Below, piece by piece: positions 46,392 through 59,656 of a stretch of DNA of 64,000 nt. Positions within the stretch are counted from its first letter, which is position 1. Each line of letters starts with the position of its first letter. Source of the DNA: Pleodorina starrii (Eukaryota; Chlorophyta; Chlorophyceae; Chlamydomonadales; Volvocaceae); the NCBI GenBank assembly GCA_030267565.1, contig BRXU01000024.1, positions 1,782,501-1,846,500 on the forward strand. Direction: 5' to 3'. The notes beneath the pieces are model-generated. The model was given only the letters and a program-made list of their open reading frames with translations. It made no database searches and had not been told where the DNA came from. Position numbers and translations under genes: made by a program.

Positions 46392-49300
46392 TTACTCTGC
46401 GATCCGGAACTCAACGCCCATCCACTCCTTCATCTGCTCGTACGTCACGAACGCGATCGCTATTGATGGCACCACCTTGAGGTAATTTGGCCATAGCCCC
46501 TGCAAAGCATGCCCGGCAAATGAACGCCCACAGCAGCGAAATCCACTTGAGGAGACGTGACGGGGTGCGGCAACAGGCAGATCCAGAGGACCAGGCTCAC
46601 AGGCCGTGCTTTGGCGCAAAGTATTCATATGCCAAGATAGGAGGGGCTCGGACAACCCATAACGTGTCCCGGCAGCGACACAATAGTGAGAGAACCGAGC
46701 TCAACGTTAAGAGATTCGCTCGTGCACCAAGCCGCTATCTTAGGCCCACATAGTCGCACACATTCACACCCACGCCCACAATCTCCATGACCATAAATTG
46801 CGCCCTAGCGCCACAACCCGGCAGCGCACCCCAACCAGCCCAGACCCCAAACAGAGGCATCGCCTGCCAACGCCGCCCTCACAACTTGCTTCCAGGACCA
46901 GGCCCCTCAACTCACCTTGAACAGCGCCTGCACGCCCTCCTCGCGCACCGTCCTCACGAAGCAGTCCATCATCCCGCGGTACACCACCACGTCGCCGCCC
47001 TGGCTGTGCAGGTCCTTGGCTCCCTGCCAGCCAGACATCTGCGCAACAGCCGGCGGAGGCGGTTCCAATGTGGTACAGAGGGAGTGAAACGCAGGCCGGC
47101 GCAGAAAGGCATTTCCACCGCGCTGAACTGCCAGGGCAGCCCAGCCCAGTATTACGGTAGCCCAGACCAAAGACGATCGCACAGGGCAAAATCGCAGGAC
47201 GACGTGCCGCAAGAGAGCAGGTCACTGGACGCAGATAACAAACGAGTTTCCCTTCGTCCTTTCGTGGGTTTTCATCGTCCCGGAAGATCACCCCGTTCGT
47301 GGTCCAGAGCAGGGCGGATGGAAGCCGAACAGGCGCTGCCCGCACTGACGTTTATGAAGGCCGATACCCAGGGTTCCACAAACCGAAAAGTGCCTCGCTG
47401 AAGCCACGCGTCTACCGAACCCGCCGCTGCAGAATCCATCGACATCCTCACCACCCATCTCCATAACACACCTGCAGGCGGCGGCGCGCCACGTCGAACG
47501 GATAGGCCACCGTCTGCCCCATTGAGCCCGCCACCGCGCCGCAGCCCAGCCGCGCCGCGATGCTCAATTCGCGCTCGTCCCGCAGACCTGGGGCCCGTAC
47601 GACAATGGGGTCTGGATTGTTGCGAACATACGACGGGGTCCGGGCTGTCATGTGCATTACGAGAATGTGTTTCACGCATCTTCGAACGCAAGCAAACTCG
47701 TCATTTACCACGGAAGCCATTTCAAGGTTGTCAGCAGTCTCTGGCAGCGGCCCTCGTATGGGCATGCACAATACAGGTCTTCATATTGCATGCGCCGCGC
47801 AACCCGCTCCAGTGCGCAAGCACAAGCGCAAAGGCCGAGGCACCAATGCACTGCTGGGACCTCCTGCCACTTTCTGCAGCTCACCGTACTGCTTCATGAG
47901 CGCCGCCTTCAGCGTCTCGTACACCGCGAAGTTGAGACCCACGTACGGCACCACTCCAATCACGCTGGGCAGCCACCCCGAATACAGCGCAAGTGCGCCC
48001 TCCTGAGCACCGGGAAGCACAAAAGAGCGTTGGTGCACACACCTGTCCACGCCTGGGGCGCTTCGGGTTGGTTGGAACATCGCGGTGGCGACAGCGGCGC
48101 CCTCCCGCCGCACTGTTTCAGGTGCAGTAAAGCCATGGCTCCACAGGACCGCGGCATGGCAGGCCGCTCCCCGGCAGCGAGTCCAGGGTTCCGCAACATG
48201 GCACTGCACCCGGCGCTCGTATGCGGGCTGGGGCATCAAATTGCCGCTTTTCGCATCGGCAAACACGTCTGCCTGCCTAGCTGCCTGCCTAGCTGCCCGC
48301 CTAGATGTAAAGCCCAGCGATGAGCCAGCCGCCCATGGGCGTGCTACAGCGCAGACGTGTGCAATCCGCCCTCCATTCCGTTCCATTCCATTCCATTCGT
48401 GGTGCCTCCAAAGCTCAGTGACCCAACCCGCGCACAACCGGCCGTCGCTGTCAATTACCAATGCCGTCGCAAGCCTCAAAGCCGACCGTGTCTGCTCGGG
48501 CCCAACACGATTGCAAGCCTCCGAGCTTGCATGCGGTGCTCTTTCTAGGGGAATCGGAAGTCTCTACACATGCATTATGGATGCGGCGCCCTTCCCAGAT
48601 GGTTTGGTTTGCCCTGCCCACCAAGGTGTGCACTCAGCTCTTGGGGAGCTGGCGGAGCAGGGTCGTGCCGCCGTACCCACCAACCCATTGACCCGAGACC
48701 CCACCTACCTATCGACCTTCCTAGCCCAGAACCCACCTGCTTAACAATCATCCGCGTTGCGTGCATGATGCCTCGGTACTGCTTGTTGCGCCCCTCCTGC
48801 ACCGTCAGCCGCCCCCGGACCATGTCCAGTGGGTAAGTCGCGCTCATGGCGATGATCCCTGCGCACGCTCCCGCCACCAGCCGAAGCCCCGGCGTAAGTT
48901 CACCACTCCCGGTCGTTGCTCGGTAGTGGTCCGACATCTCCCTGGCGGGCATCACCGGCAGAATGCTCGTGATATAGGAGATGGCCGGTGCGGAACGCGT
49001 CCAGGCAGTGCAACGTCGATTGGCCGATTAAGCACGGGGGGAGGGCGCGAACCTTGGGCCGGTTGCACGAACCGTCTGCTGGGGACCATGAGCACCCACC
49101 TGCTTAGTTGCTCATACGTCAAAAATTTGACCGCCGAGTTGGGAATGATGCGGACGCAGTTAGTCCAGTTGCCCTTCATCATTCCTGCCACGCCCTCCGT
49201 TTTCGCCATATGGACGAGTCCCTGCAAGATCAGACGGCCACAGTCTAACTATGCTGTTATACCAAAGCAAGCGTGCCGACAGCATCAAATGGCGAGCAAC

Positions 49301-49681
49301 CAGCGCCGCCTGATCCGAGTCGACGTCGAGACCATCTTACTTGCCAAACCCCGCGGTAAATTTTTTCATTGCCCTGAACCTGCATAAGAATTTTAAGACG
49401 CTCCAACGGGGCCACGGCCGTCCGTGACCTACGTTCGGGTGGGAACGATGATATGTTCATGCTAGCATGAAGATGGAGTATAGCCTTTATTGGTGAAAGG
49501 CCACGATGCGCTTCGTCACTTACAAGCCGCCAGCGACTCCTCCTGCCACAAGCGACTTGCACAGCGCAGCCACGGACGGGCGTGTGCTCTGCACCACTGC
49601 ACTGGGCTGCGCCGATGGCCCCGGCTGATTCGCCCCCTCCTCCACGCAGTTGCTCATGCTCAATGTAGCAGCAGCTGACAT
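46392..49681 (-). CDS. ADNT1: Mitochondrial adenine-nucleotide carrier, ADNT1-like (SLC25 family)
   Basis: Eight exons join with GT-AG introns and consistent phases: 49524-49681, 49341-49428, 49100-49221, 48737-48941, 47885-48002, 47472-47587, 46916-47038 and 46392-46499. The product is 345 residues, the usual size for plant ADNT1. The three carrier repeats show the PX[DE]XX[KR] signature: PLERLK (60-65), PLDMVR (160-165) and PFDVAR (260-265). Diagnostic stretches include VAGGVAGGLSRTAVAPLERL, GIIAMSATYPLDMVRGRLTV, LPSVIGVVPYVGLNFAVYE and the C-terminal KVVPSIAIAFVTYEQMKEW, all close to plant ADNT1. The family sits in the mitochondrial inner membrane and exchanges AMP with ATP or ADP; the related SLC25A42 carries CoA and ADP. 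The start is the first in-frame ATG (49679-49681); a second Met is at residue 9. Confidence 0.94.
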
Positions 49682-50575
49682 ATTCCAGCTACGGCTGTCT
49701 CAGCAGGCTCCAAAAACAGGTCGTCTCGTAGAACCCGTTTTCGTGTGTTTGTGGCCGCTGGGGCGCCTGCTAGACCGTCAGCGGCTCTTTTACGTGAAGG
49801 CTAACGTGCTAGAACGGCTGCAGCGAGCAGCTCTAAAGCGTTTCGCTGCAGCTTTATTACACGAGGACCAACATATTGTATGAGTTTAGTCGGTGTTTAC
49901 CAAAGGATGATAAAATATTTATGCAGTAAGGGCAGTCAAGAGCAGTATAAGCATGTACTGGTAAAGGCACAGCGATGTGGACCGATGGCCATCAGCGGGG
50001 TTCAGGCACGCTGATCGCGTCAGCACCATGTGCACGCCAAGAAACCAAATGAGCTCATCCGAAACCAAACCATCCAAATAATAGTAAACATACAGGTATT
50101 ACTTTCTCCCGTCATGATCACGTAATCGTCGGCTTTGCTCAACGGGTACCGCTGTACCTCGGTCCTCGGAAGCCTCGCTCCTCCGCGGCGTTCATCAATA
50201 TGTGCGCTACGATCTTCCTGAATACCATTCCGCATCACAACAGCTGGCTTGACAAGTCATGGTGTGAAGCCGGGATGCTCCGAGAAGTAAAACGTACGGC
50301 GGTCGTGCCGTACAGACCTCGCCGGGGGCGCAACTTCAGCACGCAGGAGCGCCGCCTCCACTCGCCCAAGGGGCTGCGGACGTCCGCTCTTCGGCTGGCC
50401 ATCACTGGCTGACGCGGAATTTGTCGCACCAACCGCTGTGACCACCTGCAGGAGCAGGGAGGGCACGCTTCAATACAGCAGGCGAGATTGAGGATCTCCT
50501 CCAGCCTCAGGGGCCCTCAGCACTGCTCGGCATCGTACACCATGCATGTAGGGTTAGGGGGGCAGTCCTGAACCT
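49682..50575. other. Intergenic spacer
   Basis: It contains the promoter side of the carrier gene on the minus strand (no TATA box seen) and the 3' side of the large gene. No coding frame is credible. Confidence 0.5.
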
Positions 50576-53500
50576 TTAGCCCCTGCCCTGTGGACTCCGT
50601 ACTCCCGCTCCTGCAAGCCGCGCTGCCTCCCGCCTCTCCGCCCACACAACCCCGCGGGCACTTGCCAGCTCGCCATGCGCACGCTGTCCTGCTTCTCGCG
50701 GCTCCACCAGCCACTCCGGCGGCGGTGTCAGCGGCAGAAGCGGGATGTCCCGTGGGTCCACCACCCGCTCTCGCTGTGCCAGGCCGAACAGTTGCCGCAG
50801 GCCAGCAACGCCGCCGCGGCCGCCGCAGCCGGGAGCTCCTGGCTGCACGGGCGGCGATGCGCCCAAGGGCCCGGCAGCCACGGCGAGGCACTTCCCCGCC
50901 GCCACGGCAGTCTGCACAATTCGGCGCCGCCGGCATTGGACAAGGGTGCGCAGTGTCAAGCTGTACAGACAACGTGCACACGGGCAATCATTTAGCGGGC
51001 ACGGAGATCATCCCTCCCAGCTCTTGCGATCTGCGATGGTGCAGCGCCAGACGGCCCGATACCGGGTTGCGCGTATGCCCCATCCCAGCTCTAAAACCTC
51101 ACCTGGGTCGCTGCTGCCGCTGCTGTTGCTGCTGCTGCTGCTGCTGCCGCCGGGCGGGGCACTGTGGGGGGGTCCCGATCGACGCCCCAGGAGCCGTCGC
51201 TGCTTGCTCCGCCATTGCCACCGCAGCTTCCGCTGCCACCGCCCCCAGTGGCACCCAGCGCGGTTCCAGCTGCCGCGCTCGCTTGCGCCCCAGCCGCCGT
51301 ACTCCCTCGAGCTGGCTGGCAGTGCGGCGGCGGCGCCAACGCGGCGGCGGCGCCGGTGATGCGGCTGGCGGGCGTCACGGCGACGGTATGCGGCTGCACC
51401 GGAGGCAGCGGCACCGGCAGGGGCAGCGGCAGGGACTCACCGAATCTCACCCGCGGCCATGCGGCGGAACGGATGGCGCGCACACCCGCACACGACATGG
51501 GGCATAAAAGAGATACCGCAGCGAAGGAACGGAGATGGCGTTAGCAAGCGGACCCGGAACCAACCAGCAGACCCAGACGCCAGACCCAGAACACGACATG
51601 GGTGTACCACGACATGGGGGTGCTCAGTTTTGCCTTGCATGCACGGCTTGGCTGGGCAACGGCGGCGTTCATCTTGAGGCGGTCGTGTGTTGACTCGCCC
51701 AGCCCAGCCCAGCCCAGCCCAGCCCAGCCCAGCCCAGCCCAGCCCAGCCCAGCCGGGCGGGGCGGGGTTCGGCATCCCTTTCTTGCACTGTTGGGCCGCC
51801 ACCGCCACCGCCGCCCGATGGAAGGCCTCCCCCCGCCCTCATCGACAAGGGGGCGCATGGCGGCGTGCGGTACGTACGGCACCGTCACGCAACACATAAC
51901 CGGGTCCGCACCAACAGAACCAGCAGCAGCAGCAGCGATCAGCCGCGAGCAGCCGCGCACAGCCGCATCTACGCGTGAGTGGGCCCGCGGGACGATGAGT
52001 ATGACAAGCGATTGCAACTACACACACCGCACAACCCGCTGCTGCTGCTGCTGTCCGCGCTACCCACCCACCCACCCACCCACACACCCACACACCATGC
52101 CACCCACCATGCCCCCGCTGCTGGTGGCGAAGGCGGGTTGCAGCGGGTAGCCCATCTCGTCCGCATTCTCGACGCCCCACGGATTTTCCACATCGCTGCT
52201 GCTGTCCCATGGGTCGCTCCCCGCCGCCACTGCCGTGCCGCGTCCGACACCGCGCCCCCGCACGCGGCCATGCGCACTGCGCGCCACTGCGCACCGCTGC
52301 GCCGCAGCTGCCCGTTGGCCGCTCGGCCCCTCCTCCGCTCGGCCCACATCGACACCCCCCTGCTCCTCCGTGTCCGTGTCCGTGTCCGCGACTGCGTCCT
52401 CGGCCTGGCCGTCGCTCTCCGCGTCGGACAGCATTGTGAAACGGTCCAGGGAGAGCCCATCACCGTCGGCCCCGACCCAACTGCTGCGAATGGCCTCGGC
52501 CAAGGGAAGACCAGCGGCTGTGGCCACCGCCGTTCTGGCGCTGGCGCTGGCGGTGACACTCGCCGCCGCCGCCGCCGCCGTTCCCGCTCCCGCTCCCGCC
52601 GGGGTGTTTGATGGAGCCTCCGGGGCCCCTGGCAGCGCTGTCTCCGCGGGCCTGCCTCCTGGCTCCATCGTACCCGCTATGCCGCTATGTGCAATCCGAA
52701 TGGATTCGGCAACAGCACCGGTCGGTGACGCCGTCGCCGTGGCGGCCGAGTGTACGGCAACGGCGACCGTTCGTCCCACCCCCTGGACGCTCCCGCCCCA
52801 GTGGGAGGGTCCCGCGGTCGCCCACCCCCGGGCGCCGCCTCCGCCTCCGCCTCCGCCGCCTCCACCCGCACGCGTTTGGGCTGCTGCCCGCTGCACCGCC
52901 GCCGCCGCCGGTGCGGAGTCCGGCCGGCCCGCTCGCGCCGCAATCCTCTGCCCTCTGCCGCCCCTCGCTTGCCCTCCCTGTCCCGCTGACGGCTCAACGG
53001 CTCTGCTTCCGCTGTGTCCCTCAGCCAGCAGCCTCCCACCATCGGCCGCCGCCGCCGCAGCAGCAGCAGCAGCAGCAGCATCGGCGGCCGAGGCTGCCAG
53101 CAGCGCCTCTGTTTGTTCCGCGTGGCTCTTTCTGCGCCATGGCGGATGCGGATGCGGAGGCGCCTCCGCATGCGGGGTGCTGCTGGAGTCGCCGCCACCG
53201 CCGCCGCCACCCCGGGCGGCGCGGGTGCGCCCGCCGACGGCGGTCGCGGCGATGGGCCGAGCCCGGGCCGCCGCAACAGCGCCCTCGGCCCAGACCCCGG
53301 ACAGATCCATACCGGCCATCTCGGGCTGCTCTAAGAACCTTACACGGCCCGGGTACGACACCTCGTTGGGCAAACGCAGCATGGCGGCGGCGGCAGCGCG
53401 CACTGCCGCGGGCATTGATGCCGTCACCGACGGCGCCGTGGGGACCGGGCCTTCCGCTCCTGCACCGGCCGCAGCTGGGGCCGCAGCGGACGGCGCTTGC

Positions 53501-56500
53501 GTTCCGTCTGCGCTGCGGGCGCCCGCGGCGGCTGACGTCGCTCCGGTCGCGGTGTCGGTCTCCGCTGAGGGGCGGTGGGACAGCGACGGTGGCTCCGTAG
53601 CCTGCTGCCCTGTGGCAGTGATGGCAGGCACAGCAGCGGAGGCGGCGGGAGGCCGGTGGCGGTGGCGGTGCCTTCCGCCCGCCATCTCGTTACCCGGCTG
53701 TGCGTCCGCGTCCGTACGGCGCCTGGCCTCCATGTCGACCGGCGTCACGGCGGCTGTCCATGCGGCCACCTGGGGGCAGTATGGGGGCAGTATGGGAGCA
53801 GCCCGCTTCAGCGCGCGCGGACGGGCTGGCAGGTGTAAGCTCATGAGCGAGGCAGCAACGGCCCGCGCCTTGCGTATGAAATCAGCGGTTGCTTCAGACC
53901 CTGCTTCGATCCCGGCCTTGCGCGCTGACCTGACCTGACCTGGCCCTGGCCGGGTGGGTCGTCCGCGCCAGCCCGAGCCCGATCCGGCCAGCTGCGACCC
54001 ACCCCGCTTGCGACGACCCACCCTCAGCCACTCCACCCACACCTGCTTCCCGAGCCTGTTCCCAAAGCCTGTGGGTCTGACCTGCGTGCCCCGCTCCCGA
54101 GCCGAGTGGTCGCCGCCATCCGGGCTGCGGCCCAGAGCCCGCTGCCGCATGGCGGGGCTACCGGCGGAGGGGTAGCGCACCACCACCAGACCGACCCGTG
54201 GGTCAGCCTCCACTGTGACCTGAAGGTGGGTTCAAGTCCGAGGAGTGATTAACCGGGCCCGATGGACTGGAGGGATAAGCAGGTTTGGAGTCCTGAGGGC
54301 CCCACATCAAGGATTAGCAGGGCCAGGCCAGGGTAGGGCAGGGCCGATTGGGTGGGTCGGGGAAGGGGTGCTCGGGTGTGGGTTGGGGGTGGGGTCGAGC
54401 ATTCCAAGGTTAACCGCAGGCAGGCAGGCAGGCAGGTAGAGGCATCATGCGGTGGTTGGCGGCGGTGGTTCGCGGCGGTGGGGTGGGGTGCGCAGACGGG
54501 TCGGCGGCGCCCACACCGGCATTCGCAGCAGCGACCCGAAGGAGCGATGCAGCCACACACCGTAGGAGGACCCACCGGCGACCCGACATGGGGTCACACA
54601 TGCGGGGGTCGCGCGTTGCCGCGTGTTGGCCCACCCGACCCGACCCGGCATGGGACGGTGCCGAGTGTGCCGAGTGTGGCGCACAACCACATCCACACCC
54701 ACACCCACACCCACATCCACATCCACACCCACATCCACATCCATGTGGAGCCAAGCCACCGATTGCCCAGTCGGGTACACCCCCCCGGTCGATATCCAAC
54801 TCCCGCCAAAACACACCCCGACGGCGCAACAACGACGGACGGGCAGGCGCGTGTGCGTACGCGCCGAGGGCCCTACTGCCGTACCACGCACCTTATCTGG
54901 ATACCTGCATCCGCCGGCCGCCGCCGCCGCCGCCGCCGCAGGGCTAGCGCAGTCATCACCGCTGTCATCGCTTGCCAGGCCGCCACCGCCACCGCCACCG
55001 CCACCGCTGATGTCGCTCCCCTCCGCGGAATCATCGTCATCGTCCTCCGCCATGCCCTCCTCGTACAAGTAATGCCCGCCGCCGTCGTACGAGCTCGCCA
55101 CGGGCGATAGGACCGGGGCGGCGGCGGCGGCGCTCCTGGACGCGACGAAGTGGCTGCCGTAGTCGTCTTCCGCGGCGGCGACGGCGGCTCGACCGGCGGC
55201 GGCGCACAGCTCCACTCGCCGGAGCGCCTCCGCCAGCTCTGTCGTCGCCGCTCCCATACGGATACCCGCTGCAACACCGGTCGACGCCGCCGTCACCCAG
55301 CCCTCCACGTCAGCCCCGTGCCGAGCCCCCGCTGGCCCCGCTGCGGCAGCTCGCGACATGTGCCCACCTGAGCCGCACGGCCCCGGCCCCAAGGAACATG
55401 GCACCGCAGCTGAGCCGGCGACCGCCCCCGCCCCCGCCGCCTCCATCTCGCCCGGCAGCAGGACGCCCAGCTCGCGAATGCCCAACTGCGAATACGACAT
55501 ACGACATACGCAGATGCAGATGCAGTTGTGTCACGAGCTCGCACCTCGTGCGGGTGGAGGGCGGGTGGCAGCGCATGTGGAGTCGGGCATGTGGGTGGAG
55601 GGCGGGGGCGACTAGGGCTGCTGAGATGCCGCACCGCACCGCACTTCGGGTGCGGGTCTCCGCAGCAGATGGCGGCCCCATACCGCTGCGCACGAGTCGG
55701 CGACCCGCGGGGCCGGATCAGCCCAGGTCAGGTCAGCCCAGGTCCGGTCCGGTCCACCGCGCGGCCGCCCACTCCGCAGCGGGTGGCGGGTCTCACGCGC
55801 CCGCCCGGCACCGCACCCTTACCAACAGACAACCTTTGTCAGCCCCCGGCGTTAACGGACGCCCTCGCTTTCGCCATTGGAGCTGTTAACGGTTGAGTTC
55901 ATTCCGGTACCGTATTCCGGTGCGTTATTGCGCTACCCGGTGACCCACCCGGTGCACCACCAGGCTGGAAGCACCCCGCCCCCGCCCCCGCCCCGCCCCG
56001 CCCCCGCCCCCCGTTGATGAACCTCCCCGCGCGGGGAAGGCACGAAGCACTGCCGCGCCCGCTTCCGTGGGGTGGGGTGGGGTGGGTGGGTGGGGGTATG
56101 TCACATCCCATTACGTCACGTCACGTCAGTGCGCGGCCCCCGCCCCCGCCCCCGCAGCCGCCGCCGCCTCCATAGTCCACTGCCACCCCCGAACCCCCAA
56201 ATCCGAATCCGAGCCCGACGGGAGGCGAGCAGCCCCCGACACCGGCACTGCGCTGCACCCCACCGCTACCGCAATGCCGCAGTGCCGCGTCCGTTTACGG
56301 ACCCGCACGCACGATGTGGGGTCATGACCTCGCTCAGGTTGTCAGGACCCGCACGGTGTCATGAGCCGATAGGTTCATCGTTCGGGTCATCCTTCCCATC
56401 CCCTAAATTGCTTTACCTTGGCGGCTCAACTCCCCTCGCCCCATCCCCCCGCCCCCCCCCCACCCCCCACCTGCGGGGCCGCCACGATGACGTCAGCCAG

Positions 56501-59500
56501 CTCCTCGATCCGCGCTCGCTGCCGCTGCGCCGCCGCCGAGACGCCGCGCCGTCGCACGCCCCCCGCCCCCTCCTCCTCCTCCTCCTCCTCGGCCACCTGC
56601 TCTGCAGCGCGGCGCCTGCAGTGTGCCATCATGCATGGGAAGAGTCGGTTGTTGGCAGTGTCGGTTCGTGGGGCGCAGGGGGGCCGCGCAAGGGGCTGCC
56701 AGTGCGGGTGTGCGGGTGTGCGGCGGGTCGGGTCGGGTCACAAGGTTGACAGAGCAGCGCGGCGCCGAGCAGATACGGAAGCGGTCGGGCTGTGTCTCTT
56801 GCGAGGGGAGGGGAGGGGAGGGGAGGCGGACGCACATGCCTGCGTGTGTGTTGGGGGGCGGGGAGCCTAACTAGTGTTTTCTCTTCTTCCGTCATCCGTC
56901 CTTCAACCTGACCTGACCTGTTTGACTTGCTCACCCGCTGGCCACCTACCGCTGGCCACCTACCGCTGGGCACCTCTGACCGCTGCCCTGTCGTTGGTTT
57001 CCAATTCGTGTCCGACCATGTTCACAAAAGGGGAGCTCACGGTTCCGCGGCCTACGGTAATGGGAGCCAGCCCCGGGAGTTGGCTGCAGTGCCGGTGTGG
57101 GGGGCACCCCACGTGCCGCCCCTAGCCGCCCCCCCCCGCTGCACCCGGGCGAGCCGAGCCACTCACGCCAGCCTGCCCGGCATGAGGTCTCCCCCCTCGC
57201 TCTCGTTGGCGGGGGGCACACCGTCACCGTAACGCCGCCGAATGGGGTAATAGGGCTTCGACAGCGGCGCCGACCTGCAGTCGGGGGCGTGCGTGTGTGG
57301 AGGGGGGGGAGGGTGTCCGCGGATAGGCGAATAGGAGCCCCTGGTCGGTGGGTACACACGGGTGGGTGGGGTGCGGCACCGTGACCCCGTGCGTGCGTGC
57401 GTGGGGACCAGCGGGCAGCGACACAGGCCTTGTGCCCGCCCGGCCGCACTCCCGGGGTTACTGCGTCTGCGTCGCCTCCTTGGCCCCTAAACTCCACTCC
57501 ACTCTCCTCCACTCCACTCCACTCCACTCCACTCCACTCCAGAGTGTACCCCTGTCAAGCTTGCTAAGCGCCCCAGTTCCCCCCCCCTCCCTGAACCCCC
57601 CTCCCCCCGAAGCCGCCCATTTGGGGGCCCCATCACTGCTCACCCCAGTCTGCGCGCCTCTCCTCCGCCACCCCCCGCCAGGACTTGCACCCGGGCGGTG
57701 GTGCGGGAGGCCTCATCCACGGCAGCAAGGTGGCGGAGCAGCTGGCCGCTGGGGGGGGAGGAGGGAGGGGAGGGGGGCGGCCGGGGGAAAGCGGAGGAGC
57801 GGGCGGTGCTGACAGGCAGGCGGGTGGGCGGGCGCAGACCTTGGAGGGGGTGGGGCTGATTCCGGGGGAGCAGTGCAGTGCAGTGCAGTGCGAGGGACGA
57901 GAAGGACAGGGTCGCGGGACTGCATGGCTGGCTGGCACATTATGGGCGGTCAAGACCGGGGGGGCGATGTGGTGCAGGAGGGCGCGATGTGGGGTGGTAA
58001 AAAGAAGATACCGCAGCGGACACGGAGACGGGTGGATACGGGGCGTGAAGGCCACGGCGCAGCCAAGCAGCCAAGCGGCCAAGGGGCAGGGGTAGGGGTA
58101 GGTGGGAAGAGGTCTCGCGGCGCTCCGCCCACACCCACACCCGCATCCACATGCGGTGTCAGTCAGTCAGTCGGCACATGGCCCGGTGGCAAGCGAGCGC
58201 CCGTTAAGCCGCAGCGCTCCGGAGTCTTCTCCGCTGCTGAGGGAACTGCGAAAGAGCTGTTTCGAACACACACAGCACAGCACAGCGGCGACACCGGAGA
58301 GCGCAGGCCGAACCCCGACATTCCGCTGCGTCCCCATCCGCCCCCTCTCTGTTGTGCCCCCTCTCTGTTGTGCGGCACTCCCACTCCCACTCCTACTCGG
58401 CACACAGTCCGCAGGCTCACAACGACTCTCAGGTTACGCCAGCGCTCCGCCCCTCCGGCCCCTCGTGTCAGTGGAGTCTTCTTCCTGGGGTCCATCCCCC
58501 CCTCCCCCTCCCCAGTCCCCCAGTCCCCCATTCCCCCGCCGAGTGAACCGCTCACGTGGTCCCGGCCGGCTGGTCCAGGGCGGCCCGCCTTCCCCTTCCC
58601 CTCCCTGCAGCCGCCGCCAGCTGCGCCTTCATCCGGATGTTGCGCGCCATGACCGGGTTGTGAGCCGGGTTGAGCCCCGCAGCGGCGCGCTGCCGCCGCC
58701 AGACAGGCACCGCGGCGTCCGACGGCTGGCCCTGCTGCCCCAGCTGCTGCCCCCCCTGTTGCTGTGCCTGCTTGGAGCTGCGCGGTCGGTCCTTCCTAGC
58801 TGCCACCGCGGCCGCCCCCGTGGGCCGTGTTTCCACCTGCCGCCCCACCAGCAGGCCTGATACGCAGGGTGACACATGTGGGGTGATGTGGCCACACGTG
58901 GGGGGACAGGTGGTGAAGGTGGCCCTGGGCTGCGAGGCGGGCATGTGGGCGGTCAAGGTGGTAGTGTGTGCGTTTGCAAGTGTTTGCGTTGAGGGGTGGG
59001 AAGGGGACCGGGGGGAACAGGCTTGAGAGAAGGGGCAGACAAAGCAGGCCCTGAGGGAATGGATCGTGCCACAGACCCGCAAAGGCAGCGGCCCCCCCTG
59101 GACTGTTCCTGAAGCTTGCGGTGCAGTGCCCCAGGCCCCCGGGGTCTCAAAGCACGCCGAAGCGCTCTGGCTACGGCAGCCGCGTTTACATGCTGGGACT
59201 TGGGACCCGAACGGCAAACCATCGCGGCCGCATGGGACAAAGTGGAGCGAAATAGGGGCCGCATGACGGGTGGGGTGAAGGGCTGACAAGACGCATCCAG
59301 AGGGGGGAAGAGGGTGGGGGATGTCGCGTGGACCCGCTACCGAACCCAGCCTCTTTCCCACTCCCTTACCCATTTCATGACCTACCCTTGGGATAGTCGT
59401 ACACAGGTGGTAGGCCCAGGGTTGTGAGCTCCCGCGTCAGACGGCCACGCCGCATAAAGATCTCCTGCCGGGCACGCGCCGCGCCGCTTTGGGAATAGTG

Positions 59501-59656
59501 GTACGGCAGTAACGTCGCCGCGAGCAGCTGCGCGTCCGCCGCTCCCTCTCGCTCGTGGTCTGGTGGGGCGCTAGTCTCGTTGCTGATGCCACCGATGACC
59601 ATCTCCCCGACTGGAACAGCAAGGCGGTGAAACAGCAGTTGCGGCACTTTGGACAT
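50576..59656 (-). CDS. Large multi-exon gene, low-complexity protein of unknown function
   Basis: ATG at 59654-59656. Exons 59386-59656, 58556-58856, 57644-57748, 57167-57274, 56471-56615, 54892-55485 and about 52108-53934 splice with GT-AG sites and matching phases, giving about 1,117 codons. A further exon ending at 51103 and a last exon 50576-50911 (phase 0, stop TAA) complete it; the link between 52108 and 51103 is unresolved. The N-terminal region is the least repetitive (MSKVPQLLFHRLAVPVGEM, RRGRLTRELTTLGLPPVYDY, SKPYYPIRRRYGDGVPP). The middle has a seven-Glu run, a likely coiled coil (QRQRARIEELADVIVAAPQ), acidic and Gly runs. The 52108-53934 exon is Ala/Gly-rich. The C-terminus is RERVVDPRDIPLLPLTPPPE. 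I recognise no family; a scaffold-like or centriole/cilium-type protein is possible but only a guess. Confidence 0.78.
51697..51757 (+). repeat. CCCAG pentanucleotide microsatellite
   Basis: About twelve head-to-tail CCCAG units, in a probable intron of the large minus-strand gene. Confidence 0.92.
54690..54750 (+). repeat. CCACAC/CCACAT hexamer repeat
   Basis: Alternating ACATCC and ACACCC units lie within an intron of the large gene. Confidence 0.88.
55975..56100. repeat. C-rich then G-rich low-complexity tract
   Basis: A CCGCCCC-type run (about 55977-56013) is followed by a GTGGGGTGGGG run (about 56068-56098). Both could form four-stranded structures. The tract is intronic in the large gene model. 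Confidence 0.75.
57497..57541 (+). repeat. CTCCA pentanucleotide microsatellite
   Basis: About eight to nine CTCCA units in an intron of the large gene. Confidence 0.9.

Noticed and set aside
52235..53938. 567-codon plus-strand ORF
   Set aside because: It is antisense to the 52108-53934 exon of the minus-strand gene, which has matching splice phases on both sides where tested. The plus frame is a GC-driven shadow.
54228..54245. GGTTCAAGTCC motif resembling a tRNA T-arm
   Set aside because: Flanking sequence does not fold into a cloverleaf.
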